Shown here: positions 52,774-63,997 of the stretch, piece after piece | How positions within the stretch are numbered: the first letter of the stretch is position 1 | Layout: the number at the start of each line of letters is the position of its first letter | Assembly (NCBI GenBank): GCA_910589415.1 | Contig: OU342634.1 | Coordinates: 19,403,144-19,467,143, forward strand | Origin: Malachius bipustulatus | Lineage: Eukaryota > Arthropoda > Insecta > Coleoptera > Melyridae | DNA: 64,000 bases | Direction: 5' to 3' | Program-made: the position numbers and the translations under genes | Notes under the pieces: generated by a model | Seen by the model: only the letters and a program-made list of their open reading frames with translations | Database searches by the model: none | Told to the model about the DNA's origin: nothing

Positions 52774-53660
52774 ATACAGGCTGTCCCAGCTTATTCGAAA
52801 CGGTCTCTGTAGGCCAAACGATGGATTTTTTGCAAAAATTTTTTGCAAATTCAAGTACAAGATCACAATGGCCATAATTTAAAATTATTTTGGGGTATAC
52901 AGAGTGTCCCATATGACAGTGGCATATCAAAGTTATGTTTTTTTAAATGGAATGCTCCTAGGTTATTGCATTTTTAGATTGTCTGAAAAGAGAAAATAAG
53001 ATTGGCTTTTACAGTTGGTGTTTAAATTCAAAAGTTTTCGAGTTATAAACAAGTGAAAATCGTCATTTTTCAAGTTCAAGGCCCTGTACAACGAAAACGC
53101 TTCAAGATAGAGAAAAACGGCTTACATGTCCCTATTTTACTTTTTCATGTACTATTCTATGGTATAGAAACATTTGTACTTTCTTTGATTTTTTTATTTG
53201 GCGACGCGTGGAGAAATCTCAGAATTTTTCACATTTTTTATCACCCTGTATAAACATTTTATCTACATCATCATGGGATAGTACATGAAAAGTTAAAATA
53301 GGGACATATGTAAGCCGTTTTTCTCTATCATGAACCGTTTCAATGTACAGAACCTTGAACTTGAAAAATGACGATTTTCACTTGTTTATAACTCAAAAAC
53401 TACTGAATTTAAACACCAACTGTAAAAGCCAATCTTATTTCCTCTTCTCAGATAATCTAAAACTGCAATAACATGGGAGCATTCCATTTAAAAAAAACAT
53501 AACTTTGATATGTCACTGTCATATGGGACACTCTGTATACTCCAAAGTAATTTTAAATTATGGCCATTGTGATTCTGTACTTGAATTTTCAAATTTTTTT
53601 TTTAAAAAGTCCATCGTTTGGCCTACAGAGACCGCTTCGAATGAGCTGGGACACCTGTAT
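52774..53660. repeat. Fold-back element 6
   Basis: Arms about 52774-53160 and 53265-53660 pair. Termini ATACAGGCTGTCCCAGCT and its complement. Shares AAACAAGTGAAAATCG and CGGCTTACATGTCCCTA with fold-backs 2 and 4. The loop, about 53160-53265, is less paired. Confidence 0.9.
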
Positions 53661-54868
53661 ATGTATATTATATGTGGCATATATTTGTATATTTTTTTCC
53701 TGAACATCATTATATAACTTATTTTTTGATAACTCACCGCAAAAATTATAATTTGGCCAAGATTAATAAATATGTCGTTCACAAAACAATGATAAAACAT
53801 TATCTTGTAATAAAATATGTATAGGTGATAAAAAAGGTTGTAGAAAAAATCATAAATAGGAAGAGAAAAAAGAAGAGCAAAAATATCAGCAAAAGTAAAA
53901 TTTCAGTAGCTATTGTGAAGTTTTTTGAACTCGATTTTGATCTTGACTTTTCCAATAATTGAAATTTATTCTTTAACTGAAGAGCCTAATCCAAATTACC
54001 ACAGCTGAAAATTTCATTGAATATACCTATACCTATTCCATCCAAGAAACTCCTTGACCTAGGAGCCTAGAGCACTTATTTTGTAGCTCGGGCTTTGTAA
54101 CCGATTAGGATTGATTTTAAATAATGATTTTTTCCTGCTTGTTGCGTGCAACATTTTTAAACAGAATATTTTTTAGATTGGTTGTAGCTACGATTGAAAT
54201 TGGACACAAGATCGCATATTTGTATCACCTCTACAATGATGTGACATAAACCTAGCTTTGTAAAATATAATAATAAAAGTCGTCAATCTGTTTTCTTGAA
54301 AATCCTTAATACCAACGTCCTATTTTCTTTTTATGATCAAATTTAATTTTAGTAACATAACATTAATTATATGAAGTCCAAAACACAAATATTAAAATAT
54401 GGTCTCAATAAATAATTATATTCGATATGGATGATATCATTTCTAATGAAATTATACAATTTCACTCAGTCGTTCACCAAAATTATTGTAATGGAAGTAT
54501 TATGTAAGTTCAGTAATTTATTTAAATTTCAAATGGAGCGACTGAGAGACGTCATGCGCATTACCAAATACATTAGATGATCTCTCCGCTATTTATTAGG
54601 GAACCTGCATTACCGACACTAACGCTTACTAGGGTAGCGCATTCACTCGTTGACGATTACTAAACACGGTTATGTTTGAACAGCCGGATGTCATATTTTT
54701 GGCACATTTGGTCACAGGCGAAGGTATCAAGTGGAAAAAAGCGAAGTTAGAAAAATGAAACAAAATAATAACACGAATAGAATTCAAGGAATCCCTCTTT
54801 CAGTGGGTATTAAAAACATAATTACGGGTTTATAGGATCTACGAAGCTGTAGACTAAAAGTATTTGGT
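53661..54868. other. Unannotated AT-rich stretch
   Basis: No gene recognised. The 80-codon minus frame at 53558-53800 overlaps fold-back 6 and is chance. Confidence 0.4.
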
Positions 54869-55405
54869 ATATAATTTTTAACTCGATACCTGACCAACTT
54901 TCAGGAATACGGAAATTCCGAGCCCCGTCGTATATTTTCTGCAATCATAACTGTCTGCTCTGGGGCTGGATGCATTTTTTGTTCAGAAGATCCTATATAG
55001 TAACAGGTAAGTATTGCATTGATAGAGGACTATAATGAGTTTAAAATATTAAGAAAGTTACCTTTAGGCAACGCGAACAAGTGGAAAACCACGATGTTTC
55101 ATTATTAAAACATCTTCTAACGCATCAAAAGTTTACTATTTTCATAAAATACGCAGACTTAATATTAATTAAAGAGGGCTGCTTTCTACTTGTTCGTGTT
55201 GCTTAAAGGTAACTTTCTTAATATTTTAAACTCATTATAACTTCTATCAATACTTACTTACCTGTTACTGGGATTTTCTGGACAAAAAATTATTAACCCA
55301 GCAGGCAGTTATGATTGCAATAAACAGGGCTCAGAATTTCCGTATACCTGAAAGTTTGGCATATGTAGGTGTAGTGTAACCTACCTTTAAAAATTGAGAT
55401 CCTGC
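54869..55405. repeat. Inverted-repeat element (about 0.54 kb)
   Basis: Arms about 54869-55095 and 55180-55405 pair, for example ACTTTCAGGAATACGG with CCGTATACCTGAAAGT and TTAAGAAAGTTACCTTTA with its complement. No coding content. Confidence 0.8.
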
Positions 55406-55639
55406 GTCATGCGCAGTAAATTCAGTAATGTGGCCCCCTTAAATTGAATGACTGAAAAAGAAGAACCTCTTTGACGTTTGAAAAATCAACTTGTCTGTCA
55501 TGAATGACTGTTTGGACTCCCGCTCTAAATGCTTGATTTGAATTTGAGGTTTCTCCGCCATGAATTCTTGGATGTTTGAAATTAAAGATTAACCCGCCCT
55601 GATTTCAAATAAAATGGCCAACATTACTTACCGTTTGTG

Positions 55640-55705
55640 ATCGTTATTTTACCTTGGCTCGTGATTTACCTGGGCTCGTGTTTTACCTTGGCTCGTGATC
55701 TGTCT
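55640..55705. repeat. Short tandem repeat, three copies of TTTACCTTGGCTCGTGA
   Basis: Three near-copies in direct orientation, slightly diverged. Confidence 0.8.
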
Positions 55706-55848
55706 AGTTTTTCGTCTGGTGGTGGACTTTACGTTGTTGTGTAGTAACCTCTTCCTCTTACCTTGTTATTGGTTCTTTTATACACAGGCATGAAGCAGAA
55801 GGTGGGAAATTCGAGATTAGTGAAACAAATGAATTTTAAAAACACCTA

Positions 55849-57333
55849 CCCAGGTAACAATACGTGACGACAAAATTTTAGACTTCACGAAATCGTGACG
55901 AACGGTCGATATAACGATATTTTTATTTACAATCTTTAAAAAAACGGTGGAAATACATCGTCAAAAAAAGTGCTATCGGAATACGATTTAAATTTTAAAT
56001 AAAACTTCGTCAGAAAACAAGTGAAGTCAAAACGTAACGAAAACGTCGCGAATAAATCGTCAACTTTTCAGTTTGTTAATTATTTTAAAAGAATCTTTGA
56101 AGTTTTTAAATAAAACTTCGTCAGAAAACAAGTGAAGTCAAAACGTAACCAAAACGTCGCGAATAAATCGTCAACTTTTCAGTTTGTTAATTATTTCAAA
56201 AGAATCTTTGAAGCTTTTAACTAAAACTTCGTCAGAAAACAAGTGATACGTCAAATGTCACTGTCAGTTTTCTCTTTGTAAACAACATGGCAGAATTCAG
56301 CGGAAACGGGATAGGAGACATATATTTGTAAATTAGGAAGTAGGAAGTACCTCGTGTCTCCAATAGTTAAAGAAGTTTTTTGGTTACCTCAGCAAGAGAC
56401 TACCTACTACCTATATACTGCAAGTTTTTGCATATTGTTACTACCCTAAAAAACGTGATCTTTATTATTATTCTGCAATTCCCAGGTGGACGACGACATC
56501 AAGTTAATAGTGATATTTTTAGAAGTTACCTCGTGTCTCCAATAGTTTAAAGAAGTTTTTTTGGTTACCTCAATAAGAGACTACCTATATACAGTAAGTT
56601 TTTGCATATTGTTATAAATAATTGTCTTGTATACCTATAATCCTGTTTTATTACATATTTTAGTAAATTTTTTAAGGTAATCCTGTTGTTTAGTCTTCCA
56701 AAACACCCCTCACATGCCCATATTCCACTTTTTCCACTCGCGTCGCCCACAGCGTTGCCGTACGCAAACTCGTTGCAAATAATATTTTAAAGTTTATAAT
56801 TTTAAAGTTAATATTTTAAAGACACTTCAGGACACATTATGTTTATAAATTAACTTTTCTACTTAAGTTTGGTTCAGGAACCTTGAAATTACGGCCTATA
56901 AGTATGTGAGAATATCGTGACTAACAAGTCACGCGTTGTGATCATAAGTATTCACGTTTTTTTAACCTCAATTAGTTGATTTACGTGCGATTTTCGTAGG
57001 CTGTGGTCACAGTATTTTTCACGTTTTTGTCACGATTTTTTCACGACACTGTCGCGATTTCTTCACGGCTCTGTTACTGCTATTTCTCCACGAGTTTCTT
57101 ACGATTTTGTTAATCGGTAAAGTGAATTTTTTTTAACGATATCGTCAATGTTTCGTAACGGCTGCCCAACATTCAAAAGTGTGGCTGGCGTGACTAATTC
57201 TGAAGTTAAAATTAGAGCGGTTTTATAACGTATTAGTCGTAATTTTTTTCACGAATTCGGGATCTCGTCTAACTCACGACAGCTAAAAAGGTCACATTTT
57301 CAGTCGCGTTTTCGTCACGAAATGTTACCTGGG
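55849..57333. mobile_element. TIR element (1485 bp) with TA flanks and internal tandem repeats
   Basis: Ends CCCAGGTAACAATACGTGACG and the complement of CCCAGGTAACATTTCGTGACG. TA on both sides. Inside: about 2.3 copies of a 114-bp unit (about 55995-56245, with ACTTCGTCAGAAAACAAGTG) and two copies of about 95 bp (56346-56440 and 56525-56615, with CTCGTGTCTCCAATAGT). No transposase. Confidence 0.85.
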
Positions 57334-58214
57334 TACTTTATTCTAAGAGAAACCTAGCAGTGCCTTTATTACGCTCGACTGGGACTCACGAGTAAAAAGA
57401 GCGTGGCCGAGAAAAACCTCGATCATTATCCCGAAATGAAAAGAATCAACGGTGGTTTGAAAAGCGTAGATCAATCGTCTCGACAACTGTCACCTAACTA
57501 ATGAACCCTCTTTCATTCTGACTCATCATTTGCGCGAATCATTTTAAACAGAAGCATTACCACAGAAATCTAGGTCTTTAAGATAACCATGGGAATGGGT
57601 TTTGTTAGTAGACAGTGTAACGAGGTCCGTGATTAGGAGGAGGCAACCCGCCTATAGTTGGGAGGGTCCCTTTCCAGAGTCCGATGGTTAGGATGCAATC
57701 TGTTGGCTGTTTAATTGACCCCCTCGTGGTAAGGACGAAAATGTTAGTTAGATTCACATAAGGCCCATACATTCTAGTTCAACAGTTCGGTAAACAATTA
57801 GCAATCAGAATGATCCACCCTTTTGAATTGAGTTTGACGAAGAACGAGAAATGATCTTTACGTTGATTGATTTCACAGAAAAATAAGAGAACCTGACTTT
57901 ACAATTACAATGGTCAATTTGAAATCAAGATACATCATTATCGATTGGACAGTTTCGTTGAATAAATATGTTCATGAAATATAAATAAATAATCAAAAAG
58001 TTTAAGTCAATAATCAACAATTAAATCAAGAATGTTCAGTAGACAATTTAAATAAGACATCGATTAAGTAAGCGATCAAATAAAACGGCAGGTAAAATAA
58101 GAATAAAGAGCGACATGTGACATGAGACAAAAACATGGCAAAAACATAATAAATAGGTACATGGTTATAAAATGTGGACGGCAGCAATTGATGGTTAGAA
58201 AATGATCAAATATT
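57334..58214. other. Unannotated stretch
   Basis: TGTAACGAGGTCCGTG at about 57616 looks like an LTR start but I could not find a matching end or duplication. No coding feature. Confidence 0.35.
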
Positions 58215-58575
58215 TATAAGAACAAACGACTTACCTGTAGGAAGTTCGTTCTGAATTGTATGAGATGTTCGTCCCGATAGATTGACACACGTAGTTCCAC
58301 TACTTGTTCTTTATCGAGCACTTTTTTACAGATTTTTTTTTTTTTTTTTTTGTCTTATTCCACCGTTATCTCGTCCAGGCCTCTGATTAATCATTACACT
58401 ATTTGCGTAATCACCTGGAAAAATTATTGTGGGGAAGGGCTAAACTATAGGGCTGGGTTCAATCTATCGGGACGAACATCTCATACAATTCAGAACGAAC
58501 TTCCTACAGGTAAGTCGTTTGTTCTTATAATTGTATTTCGATGTTCGCCCCGACAGATTGACACACGTAGATGTT
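58215..58575. repeat. Inverted plus direct repeats, possible DIRS terminal region
   Basis: About 70 bp at 58218-58290 is the exact complement of about 58461-58530. A motif GATGTTCG(T/C)CCCGA(T/C) followed by AGATTGACACACGTAG occurs directly at 58265 and 58540 and, in part, inverted near 58465. A run of about 22 T lies at 58331-58352 between them. Confidence 0.75.
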
Positions 58576-59096
58576 CAAAGACATTCAATAATTTTTCCTC
58601 CATAGCTAGTTGTCTAAATGAGTAATTTTAACTTATCTGGAAGAAAAAACAAAAATGTGAGCCCAATTCTATATTTTTAGAAAAAATCTAGGTAGGTACC
58701 TAATAAAATAATTACAAAAAATACAATTACTCATTTTTCCTACATATTCATATTACTTGTACCTAGGTATATACTTATTCTAAATAAATTTATAAAATAT
58801 AATCATATCAACCCATATATATATATTCGTTTGAAATTACAAATTGCAGTCTTACGATACATGTTGTTTAGTTTATTAAATTACATATGATTGGTTTCGT
58901 CGATCATGGGGAAAAGAACGATCTGTAGGATATTCTGATGCGATGTTGACATCATGGTGAAGCATTTGCTTTGAGAGATATAGTCTAGGGAAAACCCCAT
59001 TAAAAAACCTAGACACACCATCCTGTTGAGATTGGTTTGAAGTATTCCAATCATTTTGCCCTTCTGAGGTTATCTGGCTGTTAATGTAGATTTTGT
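58576..59096 (-). other. Presumed 3' region of the Jockey-like LINE
   Basis: AT-rich, no coding motif, no obvious poly-A. The LINE 3' end must lie here or slightly left. Confidence 0.35.
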
Positions 59097-62000
59097 TTAC
59101 AAGAGCTTCAAATTCTGTAACCAGTCTATTGTTTCGGTGGAAATTTTATGAATTGCTTGAAAACCTCCAGAAAATTTGGTTAAAGGACATTCATTGACAA
59201 TGTGATTGATGGATTCTTCAGGATGTCCGCAAATACAGGAAGCGCTTGGTATTAAATTCCATTTATGTAACATTGAATTACATCTACCGTGTCCTGTTCT
59301 TAAGCGATTTACTTGTACCCAGACTTTCCTTTTTATTTCAAAACCGTTGACTACTGATGAAGGATCTTCGATTAAAGTGTTGTTGAATAAAGAAACACTT
59401 TTATTTCGCCAATCATTTCTCCATTCATCTTCAATTTTAAATGGTCGATTCAGGTATGTTTCTAGCCACACAGGTCTTCTTGATTTTAATCTCGTTGTTG
59501 GAAGATTATTCAGGTCCGATGTTATTGAAAAATCATCTGGAAATGTTCGGTATTTATTCATGATTTTATGTGTTGCTTGTTGTCTTCGGAGATTAGATGG
59601 AGCAATATTTGACAAAACAGGTAACCAAGGGATCGGAGTTGAGGAAATTGTTCCAGTAATAATTCGTAATGTTTGGTTCAGTTGAATATCCACTTTTGAT
59701 TGATGTACACTGTTGAGCCATACGGGTGCACAATATTCCGCTGTTGAATAAACAAGTGCAAGAGCTGATGTGCGAATTGTTTTTGCATTGGCTCCCCAAG
59801 TTGTTCCAGCAAGTTTGTATAGAATATTATTTCTTGTTTTTAATTTTTGTTTCACTTTTTCTAAGTGTTGATTATAGGTTAAAGATATATCCAAAGTCAC
59901 ACCAAGATATTTTGGATTGAAATTATGATTCAGTGACGATCCGTTGAAAGTTATATTTAGCTTTTTAGATTTTTGGTGGTTATTGAGATGGAAACATGTA
60001 ACTTCTGTTTTTGAAGAGTTTAAGCAAAGACGCCATTTCTTAAAGTAATCATTCATGATTTTCAAATCAGAGCACAGCGTTTCTTCTAATAAATTAAATT
60101 CGCTGTTTTGGTAAGTTAAAATAATGTCATCGGCATATATGAATTTTCTAGATTTGGTTGCAGGCAAATCACTAATGTAAATATTGAATAGCAGTGGAGA
60201 TAAAACAGAACCTTGTGGGAGACCATTATTTAAGATTCTGTATTTACTGCTCTTTTCGTTTACGAAAACTTTTATTTTTCGGTCTGATAGCATATTTTCC
60301 AATAGATTCATAATCGTCTTACAACCAATGGTTTTATATAATTTATGTAAGAGACCTTCTTTCCACACAGTGTCGTATGCTGCAGATAGATCTAGGAAGA
60401 CTGCTCCTGTTTTTAATTTTCTTTGAAAGCCACATTCAATGTGGGTTGTCAACGCCAAAACTTGGTCACATGTATTTCTGTTTGGCCGAAATCCACCTTG
60501 TTCAATAAGTAATTTTTCATCAACAATTGGTAATAGACGATTGTATAAAAGTTTTTCCAGTACTTTATAAGTGATACTAAGCAAAGCAATAGGTCTGTAG
60601 CTTGAAGAGTCATCATTTGGTTTCCCAGGCTTTAGAATTGCGCTAATTTTTGCTTTTTTGAAATCTTCAGGTAGTCGACCTGAAACCAGAATGTTATTAA
60701 AAAAAGAAAGTAGCCATTTTAATGAAAAACTCCCCAGATTTTTTAAGAATTCAGTTAAAATACCATCGAAACCAGGTGATTTTCGATTTTTCATGGAATT
60801 TATTGCTGCTTTAAGTTCTTTTAATTCAAATGGTTTAGACAATGTGTCAGAATTAATGGCATTTTTTCTTTGTTTTCTTAATTTATTTTTAATGTTTTTC
60901 TGTTCTTCTTTGGATACTAAAACAGAATTAGAAACTTTCACTATTCTAGAAGAAATAGAATTAGGTGAAATATTATATTTTTGCTGTTTTATTTGATTAG
61001 TAGTTCCTAATTTGCTAAGTAGGTTCCAACTGCTTCTACTAGAATGAGTGAAATTCATGTTTTCCATTAAAGTATTCCATTTTTCTTTCCGTGAATTGTT
61101 CAGACAATTCAAAATTGTATTTGCTGCTTCTGTAGTGGGAGCTTTTTTATATGATTCATAGATTTCCTGAGTTTCTTTGGTCCAACAAGGAATATATTGT
61201 TGTCGAAATCCTCTAGGTATTGTTCTTTTAGCTGTTGCTTTGATAATACCTACAAATCTAGAATAGTTATTATAAGTGGGCTTAATCCATCTTATGTTAT
61301 TGTCTATTTGAGTTCTAAATTCTTTCCAGTTTGCTTTGCCAAAATTCCATCTTGGTTTTTGTAATGAATTAATATATTCAATACGAATTCCTGTTCTAAT
61401 TAACGTCGGCTTGTGTTGGCTATGTGGAAAGTGTTGTAATACTTCCTTGATAATAGGTAATGGTATATCATCATTGTCTTTAGATATTATGCATAAATCT
61501 GGGTTATAATTTTTACGCCATCTAGAAGAATAAAAACTTTTTTTATCTTTCGGATTATATTTCAAATGATAATTATTTCTCTCAATCCAGTTGGACAAAG
61601 CAATGCCATTTCGGTCGTTGAAATCATAACCCCAAGAATTATGATGACAATTAAAATCTCCTGCATAAATAACTGGGTGTCCATAAACTATAGGAAAATC
61701 TTCTGGCCATTGAACTTTTGGAGGTTTATATAAATTACAAATGAAAGTATCTGAAACTTTTATGACAATTATAAATATACCTTCATAAATATTATTATAT
61801 ATGATTTCAGGATTGTGAATATTTTCCTTAACATAAGTAGCACATCCGTGTATTGCACTGTTTAATGATTCAACAAGTGTATAACTTGGAATAACACCTC
61901 GAGATAAAATTTGTTCATTAGAATTTGTGTGCGTTTCTTGAAGAAGTATTATATCTACATTTTTATCATTGCAAATTTTAGATAAAAAGTGGCACTTATC

Positions 62001-62186
62001 TTTAGATATTCCTTCAATGTTTAGTTGTAATATGGTCAAATTCGAGCCAAGTGTCAATTCTTTAGAGCTGCATGACTGGGAGTATTCCAAGGAATCGGTC
62101 CAGTCTTCACAGTGACGATCTTTGTGGATTTTGTTGTTGTTTAATCCATGATGGGCTCTAGTATTCAAGCTATCGTCTGCCATCAA
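59097..62186 (-). CDS. Jockey-like LINE ORF2: endonuclease + reverse transcriptase, intact
   Basis: 1029 aa, uninterrupted, from the minus-strand ATG at 62186. Residues 50-262 are an apurinic-type endonuclease (LQLNIEGIS 53-61, LLQETHT 81-87, YAGDFNCHHNSWG 174-186, SQHKP 256-260). Residues about 465-750 are the RT (ILKPGKPNDDSSSYRPIALL, GGFRPNRNTCDQ, FLDLSAAYDT 597-606, LPQGSVLSPLLFNIYISDLP, YADD 684-687). The C-terminus has a Cys/His cluster (CICGHPEESINHIVNEC). There is no RNase H, as in the Jockey clade. It nicks the chromosome and primes reverse transcription there. No ORF1 is seen upstream before the DIRS gene, so either the 5' end is truncated or ORF1 never was here. Confidence 0.92.
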   Translation of the reverse strand: MMADDSLNTRAHHGLNNNKIHKDRHCEDWTDSLEYSQSCSSKELTLGSNLTILQLNIEGISKDKCHFLSKICNDKNVDIILLQETHTNSNEQILSRGVIPSYTLVESLNSAIHGCATYVKENIHNPEIIYNNIYEGIFIIVIKVSDTFICNLYKPPKVQWPEDFPIVYGHPVIYAGDFNCHHNSWGYDFNDRNGIALSNWIERNNYHLKYNPKDKKSFYSSRWRKNYNPDLCIISKDNDDIPLPIIKEVLQHFPHSQHKPTLIRTGIRIEYINSLQKPRWNFGKANWKEFRTQIDNNIRWIKPTYNNYSRFVGIIKATAKRTIPRGFRQQYIPCWTKETQEIYESYKKAPTTEAANTILNCLNNSRKEKWNTLMENMNFTHSSRSSWNLLSKLGTTNQIKQQKYNISPNSISSRIVKVSNSVLVSKEEQKNIKNKLRKQRKNAINSDTLSKPFELKELKAAINSMKNRKSPGFDGILTEFLKNLGSFSLKWLLSFFNNILVSGRLPEDFKKAKISAILKPGKPNDDSSSYRPIALLSITYKVLEKLLYNRLLPIVDEKLLIEQGGFRPNRNTCDQVLALTTHIECGFQRKLKTGAVFLDLSAAYDTVWKEGLLHKLYKTIGCKTIMNLLENMLSDRKIKVFVNEKSSKYRILNNGLPQGSVLSPLLFNIYISDLPATKSRKFIYADDIILTYQNSEFNLLEETLCSDLKIMNDYFKKWRLCLNSSKTEVTCFHLNNHQKSKKLNITFNGSSLNHNFNPKYLGVTLDISLTYNQHLEKVKQKLKTRNNILYKLAGTTWGANAKTIRTSALALVYSTAEYCAPVWLNSVHQSKVDIQLNQTLRIITGTISSTPIPWLPVLSNIAPSNLRRQQATHKIMNKYRTFPDDFSITSDLNNLPTTRLKSRRPVWLETYLNRPFKIEDEWRNDWRNKSVSLFNNTLIEDPSSVVNGFEIKRKVWVQVNRLRTGHGRCNSMLHKWNLIPSASCICGHPEESINHIVNECPLTKFSGGFQAIHKISTETIDWLQNLKLL

Positions 62187-62496
62187 TATTATTCACTAAT
62201 TTCTTTGAAAAAAGTAAATATTTAGGAGAGTTTTATTTTTATATGTGATCAATGTCAAAAAATTAAAAACAAAATTAAACCCATAATCGATAGTAATCCC
62301 TTCATTAGTATTTTATAGATATAGAAAGACCTATAAACCTATAATTTCTATAATTTCTATATTATTTATATTTTCCCCCCTTTTTTTTTTATTATTTTCT
62401 ATTCATATAATAAGTATCCAATAGACAATAGAATTAGAACACAATAGATTCAAAATAGATAATACAATCTATATATTTCCTAAATTTCATACAACG
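62187..62496. other. AT-rich spacer between LINE ORF2 and the recombinase gene
   Basis: Poly-pyrimidine run CCCCCCTTTTTTTTTTT near 62376 and otherwise A/T-rich. The junction of the two elements should lie here; I could not see a target duplication. Confidence 0.4.
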
Positions 62497-63717
62497 TTAT
62501 GCCCTAACGGCAAGTTCAACAAAATTAATAAGGTCCTCCTGCAAGGGCCTGTTATAGAATCTAGCAAACATTGTAGAATCTTTTGCCCAACCTACTTTAT
62601 TATTTATTTGATCTACAGACCAGCCTTTTCTGTAAGCCGCCGATGTCGTAGCGTGCCTTGTGCTGTGACTTTTGAATTTCGTGGTATCTACACCACTCAG
62701 TGCAAGTACACTCTTTACCCAACGACTTACAGATTGGCGCGCTGCTCTGTGATGTGGTTTTTTATAGGTCAAAATTAGATAGGCTTCATTATTCTTCCGA
62801 AGTAGTTTGGTTGCTTCCAAATATGCTTTCATTGTTTTGAACAAACATAAATCTGGTCGATCCTCAAAGGAACTAATTTTTATCACGGGCTGCGTCCGTC
62901 TATACCCCGAAGTTTTTAATATATCTGATATATGAACTTCAATATAATTATTATAAATCCTAACATCCTGCCATTTTATCGCACAAATTGTTTGTACCCT
63001 GTACCCTGTGGCCAATAGTAATAAAACTACAAGCTTCTTTGTCAGTTTCTCGAGAGAAATCGTCTCCAGGGGGTGCCAATCTTTGATGAAATTTAACACT
63101 AGCGATGGATCCCAAGTTGAACTGTATTTAGCAAAATGTGGTCTAGTTCTAAAAGCTCCTTTCAGAAATCGTTTTATTAATTTTTCGTCGTTATTTGAAA
63201 AGTTCAAAATCAAGGATAGAGCGGATCTATGTGAGTTCAGAGCCGAATAAGTGCCCCCTTGTTGGAAGAGATCATTAAGAAACGATATAATACCTCCTAC
63301 AGTGCTGCTAAAGACGTAAAAATACCAGCCTTTCTCCCACTTTAATGTGAATGCATCTGCCTTAAATGCGCCGGGATCGCGGCGCCAAGACACATACACC
63401 TCGCATTTCTTGTTTATTTGTGAAGCAAACAGATCAACATTGGGTTTTCCAAAAGAATCAATAATTCTTAAAAAGGCATTTCCGTCTAATTCATATTCAG
63501 TCTCTATAGATAAATCTCTGGATTCCTTATCTGCAATTATATTATCCTTTGAAGGTATATACGAGGCGTGAATAAAAATATCCCGCTCCTCACACCATTG
63601 CCAGATCTTTCGACTCAAGGTATTAAGATTTTCGAACTGTACACCACCCATTTTATTTATGTAAGCAACAGCAGTCTTATTATCTACTCTCAAAAGAATA
63701 TTACATTTGGTTCTCAT
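62497..63717 (-). CDS. DIRS-like RNase H C-terminus and tyrosine recombinase
   Basis: 406 aa. The first part ends an RNase H domain (LLRVDNKTAVAYINKMGG, SYIPSKDNIIADKESR). The second is a phage-integrase-type recombinase: a core-binding-like helical part (about 150-225), then LLATGYRVQTICAIKW with the first catalytic arginine, HSTRHATTSAAYRKG with H-x-x-R, VGW, and the nucleophile in FARFYNR. It would join circular DNA into the genome without a 4-6-bp duplication. All catalytic residues are present. Confidence 0.88.
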   Translation of the reverse strand: MRTKCNILLRVDNKTAVAYINKMGGVQFENLNTLSRKIWQWCEERDIFIHASYIPSKDNIIADKESRDLSIETEYELDGNAFLRIIDSFGKPNVDLFASQINKKCEVYVSWRRDPGAFKADAFTLKWEKGWYFYVFSSTVGGIISFLNDLFQQGGTYSALNSHRSALSLILNFSNNDEKLIKRFLKGAFRTRPHFAKYSSTWDPSLVLNFIKDWHPLETISLEKLTKKLVVLLLLATGYRVQTICAIKWQDVRIYNNYIEVHISDILKTSGYRRTQPVIKISSFEDRPDLCLFKTMKAYLEATKLLRKNNEAYLILTYKKPHHRAARQSVSRWVKSVLALSGVDTTKFKSHSTRHATTSAAYRKGWSVDQINNKVGWAKDSTMFARFYNRPLQEDLINFVELAVRA

Positions 63718-63997
63718 CCTGGCAAAGCATCTTAACGCATAAAAGATAGCTAATAATTCTAAATAATTAATATGAAATGTAGATTCCTGTTAGAGTCCAA
63801 AAACCATGAGTTGTCTCGGAATCTACACTAGCCCCCCATCCAGTCTTAGAGGCGTCGCTGAATATTTCTAAACTAAAATCATTCGATGATATGAAATTAT
63901 AAGCCCTTGGCAGCTTGTACACCCACCAGGAAAATTCTGCCTTCACCAGCTCCGACAAGGGCATATCCTTATCGTAATTTCCTGAACATCTTTTCAA
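63718..63997 (-). pseudogene. DIRS-like RNase H N-terminal part, frameshifted
   Basis: LEIFSDASKTGWGASVD carries the first RNase H aspartate. At about 63785 one extra base shifts the frame. In the other frame STFHINYLELLAIFYALRCF follows without a gap into the recombinase ORF. The frame is open to the window edge. Confidence 0.8.

Noticed and set aside
57616..58214. Possible LTR starting TGTAACGAGGTCC
   Set aside because: No matching CA end with a 4-6-bp duplication and no TATA/PBS found.
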